Below are positions 1-6,357 of a DNA stretch of 10,705 bases, piece after piece. The position numbers and the translations under genes are program-made. The notes beneath the pieces are model-generated. The model saw only the letters and a list, made by a program, of their open reading frames with translations. It was not told where the DNA came from and did not search any database. Numbering within the stretch: position 1 is the first letter of the stretch; each line of letters opens with the position of its first letter. The stretch covers positions 1-10,705 of the forward strand of contig LNEX01000354.1 in the NCBI GenBank assembly GCA_001464165.1, given 5' to 3'. This DNA comes from a bacterium Ga0077546. Lineage in GTDB: Bacteria; Cyanobacteriota; Vampirovibrionia; Obscuribacterales; Obscuribacteraceae.

Positions 1-372
1 CTGGTACCGATCAAGAATGATGTGCACCTAGATGAAGCGCACGAAGTAGCTCAAAGCTTGATGATGAGAGGCGAATCAGTTGCTACAGATGAAGCAGAAT
101 ACCTCGAAGTCCTGCTGGATGAAATCGCCAAGTATGAAAACAAGCACCACACACTAAAGGTTAGCGAACTGCCACCGCACGAGCTACTACAGTCATTCAT
201 GAAAGACCATGGTCTGAAGCAGGTAGCATTGCAGGAAATCTTAGGCGTGTCTTCGGGCGTGATGAGTGAGTTAGTCGCAGGCAAGAGAAAGTTGACAAAA
301 GAACATTGCGTCAAGCTTGGTGAGTACTTCAAAGTCACTCCAGCTCTATTTCTTCCTAAAGTACTTGCTTAA
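1..372 (+). CDS. HigA-type antitoxin / HTH transcriptional regulator, 5' end cut by the window
   Basis: The frame is open from base 1 and reads L-V-P-I-K-N-D before the GTG at 22. That fits the conserved 'PI+(s/t)' opening of HigA-type antitoxins, so the true start probably lies left of the window and the GTG is internal. Visible length is 123 residues. The first half has the acidic helical region of the family, ending in IAKYENKHH (compare the 'l..Ye..h.pi' hallmark). The second half is a Cro/C1-type helix-turn-helix around LKQVALQEILGVSSGVMSELVAGKR, then LTKEHCVKLGEYFKVTPALF. Known HigA proteins bind DNA and autorepress their operon while neutralising the mRNA-cleaving HigB, which is usually encoded just upstream. 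Here that position is outside the window, so a toxin partner is inferred, not seen. It could also be a solitary regulator. The family is fairly certain; the toxin-antitoxin role is less so. Confidence 0.8.
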   Translation: MVPIKNDVHLDEAHEVAQSLMMRGESVATDEAEYLEVLLDEIAKYENKHHTLKVSELPPHELLQSFMKDHGLKQVALQEILGVSSGVMSELVAGKRKLTKEHCVKLGEYFKVTPALFLPKVLA

Positions 373-382
373 AATTACCGTC

Positions 383-502
383 ATGGTTAAGTGTTGGTTG
401 CTTCTGAATAATCTGGCCGCTCTGTATTGCAAGCAAGGCCGATACAAAGAGGCAGCTAAATTTGACGAGCGGGCACGAGCAATACGCAGCCTTCACCGCT
501 AA
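383..502 (+). pseudogene. Orphan single TPR motif, likely remnant of a TPR-repeat gene
   Basis: From the ATG at 383 a 39-residue frame ends in TAA at 500-502. Residues from LLLNNLAALYCKQGRYKEAA onward match one tetratricopeptide repeat very well: N-N-L-A at the start of helix A, L-Y before the turn, Q-G-R-Y at the turn, E-A in helix B, then R-A-x-A-I at its end. TPRs occur in arrays and form helical scaffolds for protein binding, and one repeat alone is not expected to fold. No further repeat is readable before or after it. I see no good ribosome binding site in the 10 bases between the antitoxin stop (372) and this ATG. It is best read as the leftover of a larger TPR gene, although a translated microprotein cannot be excluded. 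Confidence 0.5.
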
Positions 503-556
503 TCCAAAAACACTTGTCGCCTCATGAAAAAGAGTCAGTCCTGAACCAAACTAAAA

Positions 557-1459
557 TCAGTCTTCTACAAAATAAATTGACGGCCCTTCGTATTCGATGC
601 TCTTAGATGCCACCAAGGTTCCTACTTGAGCTGCGGCTACCGGATTGATATAGATAGTCAGACCAGCCAACGCCGCCCCACAGAAAGAGTCACCAGCCCC
701 GGTGGGGTCGACCACGTCTACCTGCTCGGCTTCTACCTGTTCAAACTGCACACTATTTTCAGCATCAGCAGTATAGAGATCGACACCATCACCACCGGTA
801 GTGACAAAGATTAGCTGATACTCTTTCGGCACGATAGCAGCATCTCCAAACAAGAGATTGGCTTCGTTCTTATTCATAAAGAAAGCATCGCTACCGGCTA
901 AAAGCTCATTAACAGTAGCGCTATCAGCGGCAATTGCCCGAGCATAAGTACCAACTGAAATTACTTGATTGGCCTTAGCGGCCTTGAGAAAGGTCAGAAA
1001 CTCAAGCTGCCTAGCCGGGCTACTAAGAGCAGCAATATGAGTAATGTCAAAATGCTCAGCAACCAAATGACGCAAAGCTTCAGGCTGAAGCAGATGTTCG
1101 GCCCCCCAAGAAGCATTGAGTAGAGTGGCGCGGTCGTGACCATGGTGAATAATTTCAAGGGTTGGCATGTGCTCAATCGCTATCTCGGGGCCCACCCAGG
1201 TGAGCATAGCCTCTACAGGCTTGAGCAAATCAGGCATAGGTGAAGGCTTTGGCGCAAATAGAGTGACCTCGGCACCGACTTTGGCAGCCGCCAGGGCTGT
1301 ATATAGACCAGCTCCACCAATTGTCTTGATAGTGCGCCTATTAGAAGAACTGCAACCCAATTTTAAATCTACATCTATTTCTACTTCTAATTCTGGCTCT
1401 GAAAGCTCCAAATGCACTGTGTCGAATGAAACACAGCCAACCACTAGAATACGGCTCAT
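557..1459 (-). CDS. PfkB-family carbohydrate/nucleoside kinase
   Basis: The 300-residue protein is a ribokinase-fold cytoplasmic kinase that moves the ATP gamma-phosphate to a hydroxyl of a sugar or nucleoside. It starts with MSRILVVGCVSFDTV, the usual first strand. TIGGAGLYTALAAAKVGA (47-64) is the substrate and lid region, NKNEA sits at 196-200, and DPTGAGDSF at 251-259 is PfkB signature 2, with D257 as the expected catalytic base and the GAG as anion hole. Family members run to about 300 residues, so it looks complete. I chose ATG 1457-1459 because AGG lies 8 nt upstream (1468-1470); the TTG two codons earlier would leave that site too close. It is transcribed divergently from trxA. The substrate cannot be told from sequence: ribokinase, adenosine kinase and sugar kinases are all possible. 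A short Glu/Asp-rich insert at residues 20-32 is unusual. Confidence 0.88.
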   Translation of the reverse strand: MSRILVVGCVSFDTVHLELSEPELEVEIDVDLKLGCSSSNRRTIKTIGGAGLYTALAAAKVGAEVTLFAPKPSPMPDLLKPVEAMLTWVGPEIAIEHMPTLEIIHHGHDRATLLNASWGAEHLLQPEALRHLVAEHFDITHIAALSSPARQLEFLTFLKAAKANQVISVGTYARAIAADSATVNELLAGSDAFFMNKNEANLLFGDAAIVPKEYQLIFVTTGGDGVDLYTADAENSVQFEQVEAEQVDVVDPTGAGDSFCGAALAGLTIYINPVAAAQVGTLVASKSIEYEGPSIYFVED

Positions 1460-1487
1460 GAACAAAACCTATGAAAAGGGTTGACAC

Positions 1488-1515
1488 CTTGTAGGCGACC
1501 GGTCCAAGCCGGCAA
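1488..1515 (-). promoter_or_regulatory. Candidate sigma70 promoter of the PfkB kinase
   Basis: On the minus strand, TTGCCG (1515-1510) and TACAAG (1493-1488) stand 16 nt apart, each matching 4 of 6 consensus bases. Transcription would begin near 1481 and leave a leader of about 22 nt. The match is modest. The call is helped by its position and by the palindrome GACCGGTC (1497-1504) lying in its spacer, as in the trxA promoter. Confidence 0.35.
1496..1504. promoter_or_regulatory. Operator-like site CGACCGGTC, copy 1
   Basis: The 8-bp perfect palindrome GACCGGTC with one extra shared flanking C lies inside the spacer of the candidate kinase promoter, 3 nt from its -10 element. An identical 9-mer occurs at 1627-1635. 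Binding by a repressor is inferred and no regulator is identified. Confidence 0.4.
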
Positions 1516-1528
1516 TTAGTACGGACAA

Positions 1529-1544
1529 CGGTCAAAGTTGACCG
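1529..1544. repeat. Perfect inverted repeat between the divergent promoters
   Basis: CGGTCAA-AG-TTGACCG is a perfect 7-bp inverted repeat around a 2-nt centre. This form is typical of sites bound by dimeric HTH regulators. It lies between the two candidate promoters and shares the GACCG half-core with the two 9-bp copies. It has no T-tract, so it is unlikely to be a terminator. Confidence 0.45.
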
Positions 1545-1612
1545 CTTAACCTGAGCAGTGATGATAAACCGATTGCCGATACGTGTCTACAAACCAAGCA
1601 AAGCTGGTAATC

Positions 1613-1641
1613 TTGACAGAATTAGACGACCGGTCTATTAT
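1613..1641 (+). promoter_or_regulatory. Strong sigma70-type promoter of trxA
   Basis: TTGACA (1613-1618, perfect) is followed after exactly 17 nt by TATTAT (1636-1641, 5 of 6). This is the best promoter in the window. Transcription should start near 1648, giving a leader of about 117 nt before the trxA ATG. Confidence 0.75.
1627..1635. promoter_or_regulatory. Operator-like site CGACCGGTC, copy 2
   Basis: This is identical to the 9-mer at 1496-1504. It abuts the -10 box of the trxA promoter, inside the 17-nt spacer, where a bound protein would block or remodel polymerase. Regulation is inferred. Confidence 0.4.
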
Positions 1642-1647
1642 AAATGT

Positions 1648-1764
1648 AGTCACTAATTCCGAATGAAATTCAACAAAAGGGGAACTTTCCGCCTTGCTGG
1701 CGATTCACGTATCTCAGAAGTATCTCTTGGGTAGCTAAAGAACCCACAAAATGGAGCGAAGAAC
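1648..1764 (+). promoter_or_regulatory. Long 5' leader of trxA with direct repeats
   Basis: The leader of about 117 nt carries a direct repeat GTATCTC at 1709-1715 and 1720-1726 (11-nt period), a small hairpin CGCC/GGCG (1690-1702), and a second hairpin TGGGT/ACCCA (1728-1746) just before the ribosome binding site GGAG (1753-1756, 8 nt from the ATG). I do not recognise a known riboswitch class. Confidence 0.35.
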
Positions 1765-2082
1765 ATGTTAAAGCTAGTGAAAAACCAAACAGAAAGTACA
1801 TTTACTGCCGACGTCTTACAGACAAGCAGACTAGCAGTCGTAGACTTTTGGGCACCTTGGTGTGGCCCCTGCAACCAAATGGCACCAGTGATAGAGGCAT
1901 TTGCTGAAGAGCAGCAAGATATTGCCGTCTTCAAAGTTGACGTTGATCAAAACCCTAATCTATCGAAAACCTACAAGATTCAGTCGATCCCGACGATCAT
2001 ACTTTTCGAAAACGGAATAGAGAAGAAACGTCTCATTGGCAGCGTCGGCAAACAAGCCCTTCTAGATTTGGTTGCTCAATAA
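1765..2082 (+). CDS. trxA: Thioredoxin
   Basis: This 105-residue cytoplasmic thioredoxin reduces protein disulfides through a dithiol pair and is recharged by thioredoxin reductase. VVDFWAPWCGPC (25-36) holds the buried Asp (D27) and the active site C33-G-P-C36. FKVDVDQNP (56-64) is the third strand, and SIPT (74-77) has the invariant cis-proline P76. FENGIEKKRLIGS follows as the last strands, and the C-terminal helix ends the protein. Length and residue numbering match classical TrxA almost exactly. The ATG has GGAG 8 nt upstream. A strong promoter (1613-1641) with a long leader drives it, and a 73-residue gene follows after 25 nt as an operon partner. A TrxA paralogue with a special client is possible, since only one thioredoxin is visible here. 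Confidence 0.95.
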   Translation: MLKLVKNQTESTFTADVLQTSRLAVVDFWAPWCGPCNQMAPVIEAFAEEQQDIAVFKVDVDQNPNLSKTYKIQSIPTIILFENGIEKKRLIGSVGKQALLDLVAQ

Positions 2083-2093
2083 AAAGAACGAGC

Positions 2094-2100
2094 AAAGGAG
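2094..2100 (+). promoter_or_regulatory. Ribosome binding site fixing the start of the 73-residue gene
   Basis: AAAGGAG lies 7 nt before ATG 2108. This favours that ATG over the in-frame TTG at 2072, which would overlap the trxA stop and include the binding site itself. Confidence 0.7.
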
Positions 2101-2107
2101 ACCCCCT

Positions 2108-2329
2108 ATGAGTAACGTCAAGAATCGCCATCCCATTCCCCCTGAAATTCGCAAAGCCTGCCTAATTTTAGGGCTGCGCGCCGAAGATGTGACCACCGAG
2201 ACAGTCATGCACACGTGGGAGAAGAAATTACTTCTCAACAGCGAACAAAAAAATGTCGACGATGATACAGCGTGGTTTATGAATTCGGCCAAAGATGCCC
2301 TTGTAATTTGGCTTGAGGCTACATCTTGA
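2108..2329 (+). CDS. Small hypothetical protein with degenerate J-domain-like pattern, trxA operon partner
   Basis: This 73-residue protein has no signal peptide or membrane segment. I do not recognise a named family. The pattern is a helix with ACLILGLRAEDVTTETVMHTW, basic KK-L-L-L, an acidic loop NVDDDTAW, then MNSAKDALVIWLE. This echoes a J-domain (LGL - T - V - W/Y..KL - loop - lN-AK-.L), but the loop has no HPD tripeptide, so it could not stimulate Hsp70 ATPase in the usual way. That resemblance is inferred from spacing alone. The gene starts 25 nt after trxA with a strong AAAGGAG site, so the two are very probably co-transcribed. Its last 11 bases overlap the 3' end of the convergent minus-strand gene. 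It is likely a real gene of unknown function. Confidence 0.7.
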   Translation: MSNVKNRHPIPPEIRKACLILGLRAEDVTTETVMHTWEKKLLLNSEQKNVDDDTAWFMNSAKDALVIWLEATS

Positions 2330-3050
2330 ACAAATCATCGCTGATACCTGTATTGGCTTTGACATTCTTCCAAGTACTTGAGCAAGGGTCTTTATAATCA
2401 TAGTCATCCCAACGCACTGGCAAATTGGTTTTGGGGTCAACAAATACTCGCTTCAAAACAGACTTTGGATCACTGGCCTTGTAAATTTCAAGTACCAAAG
2501 TAGGCTGGCTCACCCCTGGTGCTGACACTGGCTTATCGCTAACTCGAGCCAGTTGTCCTTGCTTAAGACGATCGCGCAAAACATTACTGAGCGAGACGAA
2601 ATCAGAGTCTTCCATACGATCGCCATTAGCGGCATCGAGCTGCTTATCAGACGGCTCCAAAGTCAAAGTGACAAACTTGATTAGGCCGCCAGCATGAGCG
2701 CGGACTTTGCCGTCTTTTCCAAGAACGGCTACAGAACCTTTTTTATAGTCGCCGATTTCTTCTAAGCGCATTAGTTTAGGCTTCTTGAAATACAAATTTC
2801 CTTTCTCAGAAATAGTTTCGCCTTTTTTGAAAGTAATGGTCTCAAAAACCAGCGAATAATCATTTAGCTTAAGAGCATCAGCGCACATGGCAGAGACCAA
2901 AGGCTGCCCATCTTTCATCGCAGGCAACATCGGCCCAGTCTTATTGAAATTTTCAACCACATAATCTCTTGCCCAAGCCGGCACGAGAGCAACTGAACAG
3001 ATTAGAAACGCCGCAGAAAAGCAAGCAGTCTTAAGAGCAAAATTAGACAT
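2319..3050 (-). CDS. Secreted DUF1571/LolA-like protein
   Basis: The 243-residue protein begins with a clear Sec signal peptide: basic start, hydrophobic core CFSAAFLICSVALVP (10-24), and a likely cut after AWA (27). The mature part has a LolA-like beta rhythm: YSLVFETITFKKGE (65-78), LYFKKPKLMRLEE (86-98), VAVLGKDGKVRAHAGG (108-122), LTLEPSD (129-135), and VFVDPKTNLPVRWDDYDY (202-219). This resembles DUF1571 and lipoprotein-carrier folds that bind lipid-like ligands in the periplasm; the function is not known. The only cysteines likely in the mature chain, C56 and C223, could pair. ATG 3050 is chosen because GAGG (3059-3062) lies 8 nt upstream and the signal peptide starts there. An in-frame TTG at 3071 is less likely. 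The 3' end overlaps the convergent gene by 11 bp. Family placement is tentative; secretion is fairly sure. Confidence 0.75.
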   Translation of the reverse strand: MSNFALKTACFSAAFLICSVALVPAWARDYVVENFNKTGPMLPAMKDGQPLVSAMCADALKLNDYSLVFETITFKKGETISEKGNLYFKKPKLMRLEEIGDYKKGSVAVLGKDGKVRAHAGGLIKFVTLTLEPSDKQLDAANGDRMEDSDFVSLSNVLRDRLKQGQLARVSDKPVSAPGVSQPTLVLEIYKASDPKSVLKRVFVDPKTNLPVRWDDYDYKDPCSSTWKNVKANTGISDDLFKM

Positions 3051-3083
3051 AAAAGTGACCTCGCTGAGCAAGGCTATCTTACT

Positions 3084-4145
3084 CTAGATATTGCCACCAT
3101 AGCGTCTAAAGAACTCAGGGGTCGGTCTCATGAAACGCAAATTTCGATAGCGGCCGCCGTCTTCAGGCACATTGAAAGTATGGTCGTTTGCGCCACGTAG
3201 AGAGCCGTCAGCACTAACAGCGGTGACAATGAATGAATCGCCCTTGTTAATGCCGCCATGACGCTTAGTGACGTGACGATTCCAGTCGCGCACACCATAA
3301 TCTCCAGGCCTAACTTCGTCGCGCGGCACTTCATGAAATAGACCGCTCTCCTTGAGCATACGCCCTTGTTCTGTAGCAATTGCTGGTGGCAGATGAAAGC
3401 CTAACTCTTTAAATGTCAGCCGCGGCCCCTTGGCGCAATCACCGATCGTTCCCAAACGATTGGCAATACGCTTGGCAGCATCCGCCAAATCATGGCCAAA
3501 CTGTTTCATCGCCCGAGCCAACCTGCCACCATCTCCTTCATTGGCAGCATTGGCAGCATTGTCACTAGTGTCATCAAGCCCTTTATCTTTTGCCGCGGGC
3601 TTCTCCCTATCACCCGGCTCCCGGCGCTCTCTTCTCTCGGGGCCTTCTCTCCTTTCAGCCGCGGGCCTCTCGCTCTGCTCCCTGCGCTGAGAAGCCCTTC
3701 CTGGCTGCTGCGGGCCATCATTATCAGGAATATGCAGCTTCATACCAGGTGGAATAGAATGGGGGTTTCGCACCAATCTAGGGTGCTCTTCAGCATTGGC
3801 CTTAATAATTGACTGTATGCGCTTAGAAATCTGAGTATTAGAAGCAGAATCACCATTGGCGGTGAGCGACTCTTTAGCAATACGCCAGAGGGTGTCACTA
3901 TTGGTGACGACGTGCTCGTGGCCGCTCTTAGCGGCTTTCTCTGGCCTAAAATCTTGAGTATTACTGTCGCTGCCGTTCACTCTCCATATATTAGGAATGT
4001 CTAGGGTGCCTTTCGTTGGCAGAGTGAAACCATTTCCCAACAATCGATTAGGCTGATCGATTCGATAGGGCTGTAAAGCGTCACTGCTAGGTGTATCAAC
4101 CCGCTGACGACGATTTTCAACTGAATCGGTGGCTTCTCTTGACAC
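3084..4145 (-). CDS. LysM-domain protein with CHAP/NlpC-like C-terminal domain
   Basis: This 353-residue protein appears to be a peptidoglycan-associated enzyme or binder. Residues 1-75 are polar and without pattern. Residues 78-140 form a LysM module (HVVTNSDTLWRIAKESL ... IIKANAEEHP ... IPPGMKLHIP), enlarged by an insert. Residues 148-190 are a low-complexity Arg/Glu/Pro linker. Residues 205-230 form a helix. Residues 233-345 look like a papain-like CHAP or NlpC/P60 domain, with C237 in GDCAKGP as candidate nucleophile, RPGDYGV (279-285), H291/H296 candidates and GDSFIVTAV (302-310). Such domains cleave amide bonds in peptidoglycan; catalysis here is inferred. No signal peptide is seen. The start is GTG 4145 with a weak AGAG 7 nt upstream; an in-frame TAG lies 9 nt further up and no ATG is available. 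The next gene on the same strand starts 33 bp downstream. Confidence 0.8.
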   Translation of the reverse strand: MSREATDSVENRRQRVDTPSSDALQPYRIDQPNRLLGNGFTLPTKGTLDIPNIWRVNGSDSNTQDFRPEKAAKSGHEHVVTNSDTLWRIAKESLTANGDSASNTQISKRIQSIIKANAEEHPRLVRNPHSIPPGMKLHIPDNDGPQQPGRASQRREQSERPAAERREGPERRERREPGDREKPAAKDKGLDDTSDNAANAANEGDGGRLARAMKQFGHDLADAAKRIANRLGTIGDCAKGPRLTFKELGFHLPPAIATEQGRMLKESGLFHEVPRDEVRPGDYGVRDWNRHVTKRHGGINKGDSFIVTAVSADGSLRGANDHTFNVPEDGGRYRNLRFMRPTPEFFRRYGGNI

Positions 4146-4335
4146 TTTAGAACTCTAGTAAAAGACTGGGGTGAATCCAAGCCAAGCGCTCAGATGATAA
4201 GTGTCTAAGAAATTAACAGGGCCGGGGTGAAAAACTCGTGAAATCGTCAGAGCTAGGGAAAGCAGGTTTCTTGATCGTTCATATTTGAGCCCAGCACCGA
4301 AAGGAAGCCTGGGAAGAAAGCTACAATTAGCCACT

Positions 4336-5496
4336 ATGAAAACCATCGAAACCAATACCATTGATAAAGGGCAGCTGCTTCAGGCAGGGCTAGACGTTGA
4401 ATGCATCAAGCGCCTGTTTGCCAGACTAGAGGATGATGTCGCCGCTAGCAAATATCCCGGCGCCTCAATTGCCATGGCCCGCCACGGGCAGGTTGTAGTT
4501 AGCGGCAATTTTGGACAGGCCCGACTGGCCACCAATGAAATGCCCTCTCAGAGGGCCGATAGCAATACGCTCTGGCTGCTCTATTCGCAAACCAAGCCAA
4601 TCACCTCTTGTGCCATTTGGCTCTTAGCAGAACGTGGCGAACTGAGCTTGCATACACCAGTTGCTTTCTATATTCCTGAATTTGCTGCACACGGCAAAGA
4701 AAACCTCACGGCATATCACCTACTCACCCACCAAGCAGGCTTTCCCAATGCCATGGTGCCTGAAGAAGCCTGGGGAAATCATGAACTATTGCGCCAATCT
4801 GTCTGCGACTTTACTCTAGATTTTGAACCAGGCAGCAAGGTCTTCTATCACTCTTATGCAGCTCACTGGGTACTTGCAATTTTGATAGAAGCAATTACAA
4901 AGAAAGATTTTCGCCAGTTTATTAGCGATGAAATACTGAAGCCACTGGCGCTTAACGACTTTTATGTCGGTGTACCAGAAAATCAACAACATCGCCTGGC
5001 TGGAGCCTATCATTGTCCCGATGCCAATTTGAGTACAAACCATTTAGCCGACATCAATTTTGATAAGAAGTCATTTTACCAATCAGGTATGCCTGGGGCT
5101 GGAGGCTATGCTAGCGCGGCAAATGTGGCCCTATTTTATCAAATGTTGCTAGGCTTAGGCACACTACACGGAACTAGACTACTCTCACCGCATATGGTGC
5201 AATATGTCACCCGCAACCATACAGAAGATCGCATTGACAATTTCTTTGGAGTGCCAATGCATAGAGCCCTGGGGGTACATGTCAGAGGAAATACGCCAAC
5301 GATTCGAGGCCTGGGGAGCACGGCCTCGGCAGAAACATTTGGCCATGGTGGTGTTGGCACTTCATATAGCTTTGCCGATCCAAGTAGCGGAGTTTCCTTC
5401 ACCTACTTGACCAATTCAATACTAACTGACCCCACCCACTCAAAGCGACTAGACGAGATTGCCAGCATGGCTCACGCTGCCATCAATTTGATTTAA
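4336..5496 (+). CDS. Serine hydrolase of the beta-lactamase / EstB family
   Basis: The 386-residue protein has the class C beta-lactamase/esterase fold. Motif 1 is S84-Q-T-K87 in LYSQTKPIT (nucleophile Ser and general-base Lys). HLLTHQAGFP (128-137) is the usual 'LLtHtSGl' segment. Y171-H-S in VFYHSYAAH replaces the common YSN, keeping the Tyr. GAGGYASAANVALF (254-267) and motif 3, H337-G-G in FGHGGVG, complete the site. Family members hydrolyse esters or beta-lactam or peptide amides, and the substrate here is unknown. No signal peptide is present, so a cytoplasmic esterase is more likely than a periplasmic PBP-like enzyme. ATG 4336 is chosen; a purine stretch GGGAAGAAAG lies rather far upstream (near 4309), and an in-frame TTG at 4285 is the alternative. 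tyrA follows after 7 nt, so co-transcription is likely. The 190 bp before it, shared with the divergent LysM gene, show no convincing promoter. Confidence 0.85.
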   Translation: MKTIETNTIDKGQLLQAGLDVECIKRLFARLEDDVAASKYPGASIAMARHGQVVVSGNFGQARLATNEMPSQRADSNTLWLLYSQTKPITSCAIWLLAERGELSLHTPVAFYIPEFAAHGKENLTAYHLLTHQAGFPNAMVPEEAWGNHELLRQSVCDFTLDFEPGSKVFYHSYAAHWVLAILIEAITKKDFRQFISDEILKPLALNDFYVGVPENQQHRLAGAYHCPDANLSTNHLADINFDKKSFYQSGMPGAGGYASAANVALFYQMLLGLGTLHGTRLLSPHMVQYVTRNHTEDRIDNFFGVPMHRALGVHVRGNTPTIRGLGSTASAETFGHGGVGTSYSFADPSSGVSFTYLTNSILTDPTHSKRLDEIASMAHAAINLI

Positions 5497-5503
5497 AAAC
5501 CCA

Positions 5504-6310
5504 ATGGAAGAAGAACTCTCAAAGCAGAAGGCAAAGCCACAAATAAGTATAATTGGCTTCGGCCGCTTCGGTCGGCTATGGGCTTCAATAACCAAAGCAG
5601 ACTTTCAAGTCAAAGTCTACGACCCGTCAAAAGTTGCTTTAGAACAGGCTTCTAGCCTAGGGGTAGAAGCATCAAGCCTAGAAGATGCTCTGGCAGCAGA
5701 AGTAATTTTTTATTGTGTACCGATTTCACAGTTTGCCAGAACCATAGCAGACCATGCCGCTCACTTCAAAAACACTAGAACGAGCAAAGTCTTAATTGAC
5801 CTGCTATCAGTGAAAGTACATGCTAAAGAAATTTTTGCAAAAGAGTTACCAGACAATTGTGAAGCAATGCTCTGTCACCCACTCTTCGGCCCAGACAGCG
5901 TCAACGAATTCGGCCTAGCAGGTCAGCGCATTGTCATCGAACAATTTCGAGCACGAGATGAAACTTTTAAATTCTGGAGAAACTACTTCAACAATCTAAA
6001 ATTAGAAACAATAGAAATTACAGCCGAAGAACACGATCAACAAATGGCATACAGTCAGGCCCTAACACACCTAGTTGGTCGCATATTGAGCAACATGCAT
6101 TTATCTGGGACTATACCTGGCTACCAAGTTGACACAACCAACTGCAAAAAACTTATGGAAGTCTCAGAACAAGTAAGCAAAGACGAGTTTCAACTATTTC
6201 TCGACATGCAGCGCTACAACCCATATACCAGAGCCATGCGAGAAAAATTTTCCCAAGCCAAAGATGATTTGTACCGACAAATTGACACCTTGACAATGCA
6301 GGCAGATTAA
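5504..6310 (+). CDS. tyrA: TyrA-type prephenate/arogenate dehydrogenase
   Basis: The 268-residue enzyme performs the oxidative decarboxylation of prephenate or arogenate in tyrosine synthesis. The N-terminal Rossmann fold shows ISIIGFGRFGRLWA (14-27) with the GxGxxG loop and an acidic D40 at the end of the second strand (VKVYD), which favours NAD over NADP. FYCVPISQF (69-77) and VLIDLLSVK (96-104) are typical core strands. HPLFGPDS (125-132) resembles the HPMFGPES motif of plant and related arogenate dehydrogenases, and AYSQALTHLVGR (182-193) is the helical-domain active-site segment. The protein is at the short end for the family and has no ACT domain, so feedback by tyrosine through such a domain is not expected. 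It starts 7 nt after the hydrolase stop without a clear ribosome binding site, which suggests translational coupling. Choice between prephenate and arogenate as substrate is open. Confidence 0.82.
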   Translation: MEEELSKQKAKPQISIIGFGRFGRLWASITKADFQVKVYDPSKVALEQASSLGVEASSLEDALAAEVIFYCVPISQFARTIADHAAHFKNTRTSKVLIDLLSVKVHAKEIFAKELPDNCEAMLCHPLFGPDSVNEFGLAGQRIVIEQFRARDETFKFWRNYFNNLKLETIEITAEEHDQQMAYSQALTHLVGRILSNMHLSGTIPGYQVDTTNCKKLMEVSEQVSKDEFQLFLDMQRYNPYTRAMREKFSQAKDDLYRQIDTLTMQAD

Positions 6311-6357
6311 ATCAACCTACATGCGCTACCCTAATACAACCAAAGCAAAGCATCAAA

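Noticed and set aside
1481..1486. TTGACA as another -35 box on the plus strand
   Set aside because: No acceptable -10 lies 15-19 nt downstream, and a near-perfect promoter exists at 1613-1641.
1663..1734. 23-codon open frame in the trxA leader (ATG 1663, TAG 1732)
   Set aside because: It has no ribosome binding site, no run of regulatory codons and no recognisable peptide; chance is the simplest explanation.
3430..3812. Plus-strand open frames of 86 and 106 codons opposite the LysM gene
   Set aside because: They arise from the biased composition of the Arg/Glu linker; the LysM and CHAP-like motifs prove the minus-strand frame.
4146..4335. Promoters in the gap between the divergent LysM and hydrolase genes
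   Set aside because: Candidate boxes (for example TTGGCT with TTTACT on the minus strand) match too poorly to support a call.
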